In this document: positions 7,475-14,157 of the stretch, piece after piece | Position numbering within the stretch: position 1 is the first letter of the stretch | How the letters are laid out: the number at the start of each line of letters is the position of its first letter | NCBI GenBank assembly: GCA_934699305.1 | Contig: CAKUWM010000025.1 | Span: forward strand, 1-17,665 | Direction: 5' to 3' | DNA from: an uncultured Saprospiraceae bacterium | GTDB taxonomy: Bacteria; Bacteroidota; Bacteroidia; Chitinophagales; Saprospiraceae | Length of the DNA: 17,665 nucleotides | Program-made: the position numbers and the translations under genes | Notes under the pieces: generated by a model | Databases searched by the model: none | What the model was told of the DNA's origin: nothing | The model's input: only the letters and a program-made list of their open reading frames with translations

Positions 7475-8466
7475 ATTTAACCAGTTCTCACAATATATTT
7501 GTTCAGGAAAGGCCGGTAGAGAGAATTATCGGGCGCTATGACGAAGGCGTGAAAGGTCCTTTGGTCATCTGTATTGGAGGTCTCCATGGTAACGAGAAAG
7601 CCGGTATAACAGCCATTGACCTCATGCTCAAGATGCTCGAGGTAGAGCACATCACCAATGTTGGCTTTGAGTTCAAAGGGCGATTTATGGGTGTGACGGG
7701 ACACCTTGCCGCTGTGAGGCAGAATCAGCGCTTTTTGGAAAAAGATCTAAATAGGTTATGGTCCCGCGAGAAAATCAATCACTTAAGCCAACAAGAAAGA
7801 GAGACACTATCGGCTGAAGACTTGGAATTATATGACTTAGAGGCACTCATCACACATGAGATTAGGACGTACGAGCCGGAACGGACTATCATATTGGACC
7901 TACATACAACTTCGGCTGATGGGGGTATATATACGATAGTTCCGGATCATCCATTGGCGATAGAGTTTGCATTGGGCATCAAAGCGCCCGTGGTGCTGGG
8001 CTTTCTGGAAGGGTTACAAGGTACGACATTGCATTACTTTACAAGCGAGAACTTCCCCGGAGAGACCACAAGCATTTGTTTTGAAGCCGGGCAGCATGAA
8101 GATCCTGCATCGGTCAATAGGGCTATTGCAGCCATAACCAATTGTCTTCGATATGCCGGGTGCGTTGAGGAACGGCATATTGAAGGTAGGCATATAGAAG
8201 TACTGAAGGAATATTCAGAGCATTTGCCTCCTTTGACCCGTTTGTCATATCGTTATGCTATCCAGCCGGGGGAAGATTTTAAGATGTTACCGGGATTTCA
8301 TAATTTTCAACAGGTGACAAAAGGGCAGCACTTAGCCGACAATCGTTTTGGGCAGATTGAGTCACCCATGGATGGCTTTATCTTGATGCCGCTTTATCAA
8401 AGTAAGGGTGAAGATGGTTTTTTTATTGTGGAAAGAGCCTCACTGTATAAGGAAAACGAATTTTAA
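7471..8466 (+). CDS. Succinylglutamate desuccinylase/aspartoacylase family zinc hydrolase
   Basis: Members of this M14-like family use zinc to hydrolyse N-acyl amino acids or related amides; the substrate here is unknown. I chose the ATG at 7471, which overlaps the upstream stop (ATGA). An ATG at 7363 in the same frame lies inside the glycosylase gene and would add a Lys/Arg-rich nonsense segment. The product is 331 residues. Zinc ligands are His39 and Glu42 in GGLHGNEKAG and His145 in LDLHTTS. KDLNRLW (91-97) provides the substrate-binding Arg/Asn pair, and Glu205 in CFEAGQH is the likely general base. The C-terminal part (about 245-331) looks like the beta-rich domain of the family and ends with a lipoyl-like PMDGFILMPLYQ stretch. 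It is not in an arginine catabolism (ast) cluster, so a true AstE role is unlikely. Confidence 0.88.
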   Translation: MNLTSSHNIFVQERPVERIIGRYDEGVKGPLVICIGGLHGNEKAGITAIDLMLKMLEVEHITNVGFEFKGRFMGVTGHLAAVRQNQRFLEKDLNRLWSREKINHLSQQERETLSAEDLELYDLEALITHEIRTYEPERTIILDLHTTSADGGIYTIVPDHPLAIEFALGIKAPVVLGFLEGLQGTTLHYFTSENFPGETTSICFEAGQHEDPASVNRAIAAITNCLRYAGCVEERHIEGRHIEVLKEYSEHLPPLTRLSYRYAIQPGEDFKMLPGFHNFQQVTKGQHLADNRFGQIESPMDGFILMPLYQSKGEDGFFIVERASLYKENEF

Positions 8467-8732
8467 TTGGATTTTTGACAAGTGTATAAAAGTTGGTTAA
8501 AATCAGAGGAATATCAAAAGATAAATTAAAAGTATTGGCATTTAAATGCAAAGAAAATGGCGTGAGTACATTCGGAAGAAAATAATAGTAAAAAAGGTTT
8601 AATTTTATCCCATATTCCGCATCAGACAAAGCGGGATTGCCCTTATAATCAGCCTTATATGGTTGTTCAAAACCTTTACTGCTGAATTTGGGTATATGTT
8701 TCAATAATAGCATTTTTCAATTTGGCGTATTC
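8467..8732. other. AT-rich gap between the zinc hydrolase and DUF1345 genes
   Basis: This 266-bp stretch has no plus-strand gene. On the minus strand an open frame of 96 codons runs from ATG 8713 down to 8423, overlapping the end of the hydrolase gene by 44 bp. Its first 40 or so residues (including KGFEQPYKADYKGNPALSD) look protein-like, while the rest resembles translated AT-rich noncoding DNA. It may be a small gene, a decayed fragment, or chance. I see no terminator hairpin after the hydrolase gene. Confidence 0.4.
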
Positions 8733-9401
8733 GTGATAGAAAAAATAGTGAACAAAATAAATCGATTCAACTCTTTTCATAAATTTGGATTAAGCCTAAT
8801 TATTACGGTTGTTTTTGTATTAATCTTTCCAATAATAAATCTGAATGGATTGACACTATTAATTTTTTATTGGGATATATTTTGCATTTCTTTACTTTCA
8901 TTGTTTTGGATAACTTTTTATAAAACACCGCCCAAGCTGATAAGAAAAGAGGCCCAAATAATGGATCCCAAAAATATTATTGTTTTCATCACAGTCATAG
9001 TAGCCTCTGCATTAAGCTTTCTCAGTGTCATTTTACTATTCATCAATCATGTAAAGCCTTTGTATGAATTTCGTCTTATAGTTATTGTCGCAAGTCTGGC
9101 TTTATCATGGATGATATTACATACGATTTTTACAGTTCGATATGCACATCTTTATTATTCAGATCATAGTAGTGAAGAGGGAAGATTCTCCGGAGGGCTT
9201 GAATTTCCAAGTGAGAAAGAACCGGATTTCATAGATTTTGCTTATTTTTCTTTCACGCTCGGCATGACTTTTCAAGTGTCTGATGTAGAAATATCGAGTA
9301 GAAAAATACGACGAATAGTTCTTCTGCACTCTTTGCTTTCATTCGGATTTAATGCCACCATTGTTGCCATGACGGTCAATATTATTGCGGGACTATCCTG
9401 A
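8733..9401 (+). CDS. DUF1345 family integral membrane protein
   Basis: The function of this family is unknown. With a GTG start at 8733 the product is 222 residues; GTG 8748 and TTG 8688 are alternatives in the same frame and I cannot decide between them. No ATG lies near the expected N-terminus. Four strongly hydrophobic segments lie at about residues 18-38, 41-63, 81-104 and 115-135, and a fifth closes the protein. The conserved DUF1345 core is clear: WMILHTIFTVRYAHLYY, then GGLEFP, DFAYFSFTLGMTFQVSDVE, and the RRIVLLHSLLSFGFN segment leading to the last helix. It stands alone on its strand after the coupled glycosylase/hydrolase pair and converges on the next gene. Nothing in the neighbourhood hints at its role. 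Confidence 0.82.
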   Translation: MIEKIVNKINRFNSFHKFGLSLIITVVFVLIFPIINLNGLTLLIFYWDIFCISLLSLFWITFYKTPPKLIRKEAQIMDPKNIIVFITVIVASALSFLSVILLFINHVKPLYEFRLIVIVASLALSWMILHTIFTVRYAHLYYSDHSSEEGRFSGGLEFPSEKEPDFIDFAYFSFTLGMTFQVSDVEISSRKIRRIVLLHSLLSFGFNATIVAMTVNIIAGLS

Positions 9402-9556
9402 TACTTTTGGATTATATTGAAATCATTTCAAAGACCAAGAAAAATTCAAAATGATTTAAAAGGATGTTTGTATTATGACTACGGTGTATTGTTATACAAT
9501 CGTAATTCCGTTGATACTTTTATACGAAAATGATTTTTAAAATAGGCCGAAAATTA

Positions 9557-9583
9557 GAAATGTTCCCGAAAAGCCGGGATTTC
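9557..9583 (+). terminator. Weak hairpin downstream of the DUF1345 gene
   Basis: GAAAT (9557-9561) and CCCG (9565-9568) pair with CGGG (9575-9578) and ATTTC (9579-9583), with a 3-nt bulge on the left and a 6-nt loop. Only TTC follows, so there is no real T tract. It could serve as a terminator, but the evidence is thin. Confidence 0.3.
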
Positions 9584-9631
9584 TTCAAAAGCAAAATGAT
9601 CCTGATAGCTATTGAGATGATAGCCGTTTAG

Positions 9632-9678
9632 GATAATATAATTGGACTTTTACAAATATCCAATCAGTATTATTTATC
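9632..9678. terminator. Imperfect AT-rich hairpin between convergent genes
   Basis: ATTGGA (9641-9646) pairs with TCCAAT (9659-9664). The flanks GATAATA and TATTATTTATC extend the stem imperfectly. It touches the stop codon of the minus-strand gene and lies between two convergent genes, which suits a bidirectional terminator. The AT richness makes chance pairing possible. Confidence 0.3.
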
Positions 9679-10273
9679 AAAAGAAAAATCCCGCTGTAAA
9701 TGAAACTGACTTGAAATACATGGGGCCATTAGGCGATGGACGACATAGTGAGCCGTCATAGTCTATGTTGAGACTGATACACTTGAGGATAAGCCCGAAA
9801 TTGACGGTCCAGCCGCCTGTGACGAAGTAGGATTTTTCGATGTCGTTCATGGTCACATCAATACCGTCCGGACTATATAAACCGTAAAAGCCAACAGACC
9901 CACTCAGCCTTACATTGCCGATGTCTAATAAGTTGACGCCAAGTCTGATGGGTAACTTAAATGCAAAGTCATAGGTGCTATCAGGTCTGGAAAGCACGTT
10001 TCTGAAGCTTTCTTTCAACTCACCATATTTTCTCGGAAAAGTCATAAAGTGAATCCCGGGATGTATAAGTAATTTACCCTCATAGAATAAACCGTCAAAA
10101 CCGATGGTATTGCCCGCACTTCCGTTGTGAATAAGCATGGCACTGTTGTTTTTATGGAAAATTGTCGAAGCTATTCCTGCACGGAATACTACGCCATCTT
10201 TGTTTTGCGCCATTAATGGTAAAGTAAAAAATACTAAAATCGATATGTAAAAGAACCTCCCCAAGAAATGCAT
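9677..10273 (-). CDS. Exported hypothetical protein, probable outer-membrane beta-barrel
   Basis: I do not recognise a specific family. I chose the ATG at 10273 because it starts directly with a signal peptide (MHFLGRFFYISILVFFTLPLMAQ); an in-frame ATG 18 codons upstream adds a non-signal extension. The product is 198 residues, about 175 after cleavage near residue 22. The mature part alternates hydrophobic and polar residues in short strands with Gly and aromatic residues (FDGLFYEGKLLIHPGIHF, LSGSVGFYGLY, GGWTVNFGLILK) and ends in three phenylalanines. A terminal aromatic is typical of outer-membrane barrels. Eight strands would fit the length. It lies 140 bp downstream of aroA on the same strand with its own candidate promoter box. 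Its function is unknown. Confidence 0.65.
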   Translation of the reverse strand: MHFLGRFFYISILVFFTLPLMAQNKDGVVFRAGIASTIFHKNNSAMLIHNGSAGNTIGFDGLFYEGKLLIHPGIHFMTFPRKYGELKESFRNVLSRPDSTYDFAFKLPIRLGVNLLDIGNVRLSGSVGFYGLYSPDGIDVTMNDIEKSYFVTGGWTVNFGLILKCISLNIDYDGSLCRPSPNGPMYFKSVSFTAGFFF

Positions 10274-10342
10274 AATACTATAAAATAATGGTGAACAATC
10301 TAAAAGGACTGCCTTTGGGAGCTTCAAATAATGAATTACTTA

Positions 10343-10350
10343 CAAAGATA
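10343..10350 (-). promoter_or_regulatory. Candidate -7 promoter box for the barrel-like protein gene
   Basis: On the minus strand this reads TATCTTTG, an exact TAnnTTTG match, 69 nt before the chosen start. The surrounding 10274-10413 gap is very AT-rich and has no GC-rich aroA terminator. No well-spaced -33 box is visible. Confidence 0.25.
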
Positions 10351-10413
10351 ATACATATTATTATTTATCATAATATTTTTCAAAAAAATCCAAAAAAATT
10401 ATCAGGATATAGT

Positions 10414-11670
10414 TTATTTATAGTTGCATTCAAATCCGGCAGTTTTCAAATCTTCCCAATAAGTAGGGTAGGACTTGGATACTACAGAAGGATCGTGGAT
10501 GATTACCCGTTGACACTTTAATGCAAGTGGTGCCAATGCCATCGCCATGCGGTGGTCATCATAGGTATCAAATTCGACTTCGTCAGGGAATGTTAGTCCT
10601 GAGGCGTCTAAGTAATAGTGATTGTTGCGGTTTTCTATTTTGATTCCTATTTTTTGTAATTCTTGTGATAGGGCATTTAAACGATTCGTTTCTTTGATTT
10701 TTAATGTCTCTACACCAGTAAATACAACATTCTTGCCCAAGGCAGCTGCACAGACCAATATGGTTTGTGCCAGGTCCGGACAATCAGCAAAGTCAAACTG
10801 TAATTCCTCATTTACTGTAATCTTATTTTTTTTTAGAAATATGCCTTGAGGTGTATATTGAGATACTATTCCAAGTGAATTCACCATATCAATAATCTTC
10901 CTGTCTCCTTGTTTGCTAAGCTCTTTTAGTCCAATAAGTTCTATTTCAGCATCTTCTGCTAAGGCTGCTATGGAAAACCAATATGACGCCGAACTCCAGT
11001 CGGCTTCGATATTTAGAATACCGGATTTATAGTGTTGTCGGGCAATGGAAATGAGGTTGTTGTTTTTTTTAATAATAATGCCGGCTTCTTCCATCATAGA
11101 AAGAGTCATTTCGAAATAGGGTGTTGATGCAAGATTGGGACTTATAGTAAGTTTCAATCCATTTTCCATAGTCGGCGCAATCATGAGTAAAGCTGAAACA
11201 AACTGGCTGCTCATACTTCCATCAATGTATATGGGTGTATCGGGACCTAAGTTTTTTCCATTAATATGTAATGGAGGGAAACCCGCATCTTCAAGATAAT
11301 CAATATTGGCTCCGGCTTGTTGCAAAGCATCTACTAAAGGTTTAATGGGGCGATGTTTCATTCGTTCACTCCCGGTTAATATGTATTTGCCGGGTGTTAC
11401 AGCAAGATACGCTGTGAGAAAGCGCATGGCAGTGCCGGCGTGCCCTATATCTATTACCTGCAAATTGTCATCGACATGATTATTGCGAAGAATAGCCTCC
11501 AGTATAGTGGTATCATCGGCATTTGAAAGATTTTTAATATGAATCTGTCCTTTGCTCAAAGCACGGATTATCAATGCTCGGTTACTTTCACTCTTTGAGC
11601 CAAATATGCGTATTGAGCCGTGAATTTGTCCGGTCGGATGCGACAAAGTTATGTAGGCATGATTATTCAT
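10414..11670 (-). CDS. aroA: 3-phosphoshikimate 1-carboxyvinyltransferase (EPSP synthase)
   Basis: This enzyme joins phosphoenolpyruvate to shikimate-3-phosphate in the sixth step of the shikimate pathway (cytoplasm). It is complete at 418 residues. Conserved sites are visible: Lys26, Ser27 and Arg31 in GSKSESNRAL; GHAGTAMRF at 76-84; Arg107 in KHRPIKPL; SSQF at 154-157; catalytic Asp299 in DCPDLAQT; Glu327 and Arg330 in IKETNR; Arg374 in DDHRMAMA; and Lys399 near the end. The residue matching E. coli Pro101, in the common GNAGTAMRP motif, is Phe84, and the Asn is His77. The gene lies 60 bp downstream of a T9SS protein gene on the same strand, with no promoter box seen between them, so readthrough is possible. 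A9 (10826-10834) and A8 (11063-11070) runs occur in the coding strand. Confidence 0.97.
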   Translation of the reverse strand: MNNHAYITLSHPTGQIHGSIRIFGSKSESNRALIIRALSKGQIHIKNLSNADDTTILEAILRNNHVDDNLQVIDIGHAGTAMRFLTAYLAVTPGKYILTGSERMKHRPIKPLVDALQQAGANIDYLEDAGFPPLHINGKNLGPDTPIYIDGSMSSQFVSALLMIAPTMENGLKLTISPNLASTPYFEMTLSMMEEAGIIIKKNNNLISIARQHYKSGILNIEADWSSASYWFSIAALAEDAEIELIGLKELSKQGDRKIIDMVNSLGIVSQYTPQGIFLKKNKITVNEELQFDFADCPDLAQTILVCAAALGKNVVFTGVETLKIKETNRLNALSQELQKIGIKIENRNNHYYLDASGLTFPDEVEFDTYDDHRMAMALAPLALKCQRVIIHDPSVVSKSYPTYWEDLKTAGFECNYK

Positions 11671-11730
11671 TACAGCCTTTCAGGTAATAGTAAATTAGAG
11701 ATCTTTCGGTTATTATGTGGAGTATCAGGA

Positions 11731-13881
11731 TTATATTTTTACAATTTTATTCAAATAATTTTCCCCATTTTGTGTTAAAACCATTACCTGATAAAGACCC
11801 GGAGTCAACCTTTCCATTTTACATACAATTCGATTGTTTTCCACTTGATAGGGCAGGTGAAATGCCCTACCTGCTGTATTGAAAGCTACAACGCCGGAAA
11901 CATCTTTATTGCCAATTTCTATATGTAAATAATTGTCAACCGGATTGGGATATGCTGAATGGCTAAGCTCAATACCATTTTTAGTGTTGGTGGCAGGAAT
12001 GCATTCATCTTCAAATACGGCCTGACATCCGGTCTCTGTGTTGGTTATAGTAACTGAGAAAGTGCCTGCCGGAAGGAGAGAAGCGATCTTGGAAGTTCCT
12101 CCATTAGACCATTGGTACGTCAAAGGGAAGGATTCGTCTTCGGGCGTGACAACAGAAACACAGGTGCTGTCGATGGATGTAGTTTCCAAAGACGCTTTGA
12201 TCTCGTCATTTGTTTTAAAGTTAAAACTCAGGGTCAAGTCGCAATATCTGGCTGAGGTATCGTGTAATATCAGTGTCAATGGCGTGTTTGCTTTGTCGAA
12301 GGTGAAAGTTATTGAGTTGGCATTTTCATCTACTATGCTTGTTTTATTTTCATCATAAAGAACGATTGTCTTGTCATCGAAATATTGATTTTTGGAGATG
12401 GTAACCTGATGATTTCGGGCTTCCCCAAAGCAAGGTAATTTTTCTTGTGTCTCGACCTGAATTTTTGACTTTAGGTCTATGGTAATATTGTCTTGAGCGC
12501 TAAATCCATCCGCATTATAGCCTGTTAAAGTGAAAATCACTTGACTTCCCGGATAGGATTCGGGAATAATGACGGTTGGGTTGGCTTCGGTACTCGAAAA
12601 CCCATTGCTGCCAGTCCATTGATACGTTACTCCTCCTTGTCCGGAGAGTTGAAATTCAGTTTCTCTGCATACGGATGAGACACTGGCAGAAGCAGTGATG
12701 GTGGGTGTTTCAGAGATTACTACCCGGGCTAAGCCCAGCCAATCTTGTCTTGAGCCCAATAATAGGGCTTTGCCGGACGAATATAGTTTCATCTTGAGAC
12801 CATAAGCAAGGCTGGCGCCAAATTGGATAATTACTTTGCCGTCTGTGCCAAAGCCGGGAACTAAAACGCCATCTTTGTCTAATTGCGCCAAAAAGAAAGA
12901 TTGGTTGATGTCCCCAAAAGCATAGATTCTGCTTCCATAGAACTGGACATCAGCAATGGTATTGTATTTGCCGTTATATCTTACGACAGATTTGCCATTT
13001 TCACCAAATGAGGTGTCTTGTTCACCCGATGGTTTAAGTTTTTGGATGATGAGAGATCGTTGTTCTATGAGCTCGTTACCGGAAAAGAGAATGGATCCGT
13101 CTGTCAATGGAAGAATGTGTGAAATAATCTGTGTGAGGTATAAGTTGGCAGTTGAGGTAAAGGCATCTAAGTAATCTCCCGACTTAGAAATCTTTACTAT
13201 TCGACTTGCTGCGGTAGTCAGATATAAATTGTCATTAGCATCAACGGCAGCAACTATCTTGAAAGAGCCAACAACAGGAATGGTGTAAGTGCCATTGTTG
13301 GCAAATATGAGATCCCAACTACCATCAGATTTTAGTTTGCGAATGATAAGTTGATCTCCACTACGCATGATAACAAAGAAGTGGCCATTGCTGAGCCTTT
13401 CCATAGCATATACGATGTCTTTACCGCCCAAATTTTGAATAATCTCTCCTCCTTGTCCAAAGTTGATATCTATGTTGCCATCGCTATCAAACTTTTTTAT
13501 GAAAATATCTTCATTTCTGCTTCCGGCAACCAGAAACTTATCGGATTGGTTGCCGCCAAAGGTAATAGCACATTTTAGGTTAAAGTTAGCAGCTACATTG
13601 TCTAATGGGCACAATACTTGTTTATCTGCTATATCGTTCTTAAATTTTAAAACCGGTAGCCATACACCATTCTGATTATTTTCGATGATGTCTCCTACGA
13701 GCATAAATGCATTGTCACTTTGTTCAATCAGGCTCAAGCCTCTGTCGTAGTATAAGTATGGATTAAAATCCGGATAATTTTGCTTTCCATCATTGGCATA
13801 ACTACTGTCTAAATAGCCATATTGAGCCATCAGTGCATTGGAAAGGAGTAATAAGAAAACGAAAGTAAGCAATTGTCTCAT
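11731..13881 (-). CDS. Secreted delta-60 repeat/Ig-like protein with T9SS sorting domain
   Basis: This 716-residue surface or secreted protein has unknown function. A signal peptide spans residues 1 to about 20 (ends ALMAQ). Residues 24-390 hold delta-60-type repeats of roughly 50-57 residues. Clear cores are LDSSYANDGK (24), INFGQGGEII (139), LIFANNGTY (191), TSFGENGKSVV (290) and GFGTDGKVII (343), with weaker units near 82 and 240. That makes about seven, suggesting a beta-propeller. Residues about 392-470 form an Ig-like domain (VTYQWTGSNGFSS), and 565-625 a SprB-like module (LTYQWSNGGTSKIASLLPAG). Residues about 640-716 are a T9SS type A domain (AYPNPVDNYLHIEI, LTPGLYQVMVL, ending NKIVKI). 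It lies upstream of aroA. A palindrome and a weak promoter box precede it. It most likely acts in surface binding or adhesion, but that is inference. Confidence 0.85.
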   Translation of the reverse strand: MRQLLTFVFLLLLSNALMAQYGYLDSSYANDGKQNYPDFNPYLYYDRGLSLIEQSDNAFMLVGDIIENNQNGVWLPVLKFKNDIADKQVLCPLDNVAANFNLKCAITFGGNQSDKFLVAGSRNEDIFIKKFDSDGNIDINFGQGGEIIQNLGGKDIVYAMERLSNGHFFVIMRSGDQLIIRKLKSDGSWDLIFANNGTYTIPVVGSFKIVAAVDANDNLYLTTAASRIVKISKSGDYLDAFTSTANLYLTQIISHILPLTDGSILFSGNELIEQRSLIIQKLKPSGEQDTSFGENGKSVVRYNGKYNTIADVQFYGSRIYAFGDINQSFFLAQLDKDGVLVPGFGTDGKVIIQFGASLAYGLKMKLYSSGKALLLGSRQDWLGLARVVISETPTITASASVSSVCRETEFQLSGQGGVTYQWTGSNGFSSTEANPTVIIPESYPGSQVIFTLTGYNADGFSAQDNITIDLKSKIQVETQEKLPCFGEARNHQVTISKNQYFDDKTIVLYDENKTSIVDENANSITFTFDKANTPLTLILHDTSARYCDLTLSFNFKTNDEIKASLETTSIDSTCVSVVTPEDESFPLTYQWSNGGTSKIASLLPAGTFSVTITNTETGCQAVFEDECIPATNTKNGIELSHSAYPNPVDNYLHIEIGNKDVSGVVAFNTAGRAFHLPYQVENNRIVCKMERLTPGLYQVMVLTQNGENYLNKIVKI

Positions 13882-13910
13882 ATTGCAAAAAGTTATAATA
13901 TTAAAAATAG

Positions 13911-13923
13911 CAGGTTTAACCTG
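13911..13923. promoter_or_regulatory. 13-nt palindrome upstream of the T9SS protein gene
   Basis: CAGGTT-T-AACCTG is a perfect inverted repeat with a one-base centre, 29 bp before the start of the minus-strand gene. Its size and symmetry fit a dimeric regulator's operator located in the presumed leader, but no regulator gene is nearby and no second copy was seen. Confidence 0.3.
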
Positions 13924-13963
13924 ATTATTGTGATTATGGGATGATGTAATAAGGTTGGTCTTG

Positions 13964-13971
13964 CAAATATA
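13964..13971 (-). promoter_or_regulatory. Candidate -7 promoter box for the T9SS protein gene
   Basis: The minus strand reads TATATTTG, matching TAnnTTTG, 82 nt before the ATG. It would place the 13911-13923 palindrome inside the 5' leader. No matching -33 element is evident, so confidence is low. Confidence 0.22.
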
Positions 13972-14130
13972 TGATAAATAGTTTATATTGATAAAATATT
14001 TTGTATGAATAGTTAAAAGAAAATATCGTACTATTTTTTTTCATGCAGGTAAGATGAAAAGGAGTTAGTGGAACAGAAAGATAAGGTATAAATTAAGAAT
14101 GCAAAAGAATGGATTATATTGAATTTCGAT

Positions 14131-14138
14131 TACCTTTG
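14131..14138 (+). promoter_or_regulatory. Candidate -7 promoter box for ppk1
   Basis: TACCTTTG, identical to the box before the S8 protease gene, ends 19 nt before the ppk1 ATG. The shared octamer and spacing support it modestly. It also supports the ATG at 14158 over the upstream TTG at 14119. Confidence 0.4.
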
Positions 14139-14157
14139 TAAAATATCAAATTATGAT

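Larger units (their letters stand above)
13882..14157. other. Divergent intergenic region between T9SS protein gene and ppk1
   Basis: This 276-bp region must carry promoters for both directions. It contains the CAGGTTTAACCTG palindrome at 13911-13923, a minus-strand TATATTTG box at 13964-13971 and a plus-strand TACCTTTG box at 14131-14138. A TTG at 14119 is in frame with ppk1 but precedes that box, so it is not a likely start. The rest is AT-rich with no other structure I can support. Confidence 0.6.

Noticed and set aside
10274..10327. Upstream in-frame ATG for the barrel-like protein
   Set aside because: It would put 18 non-signal residues ahead of a well-formed signal peptide; the ATG at 10273 fits better.
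14119..14157. TTG start 13 codons upstream of the ppk1 ATG
   Set aside because: The family N-terminus begins near ERDISWLEFN, and a promoter box (14131-14138) lies after the TTG, so a transcript from it would lack the TTG.
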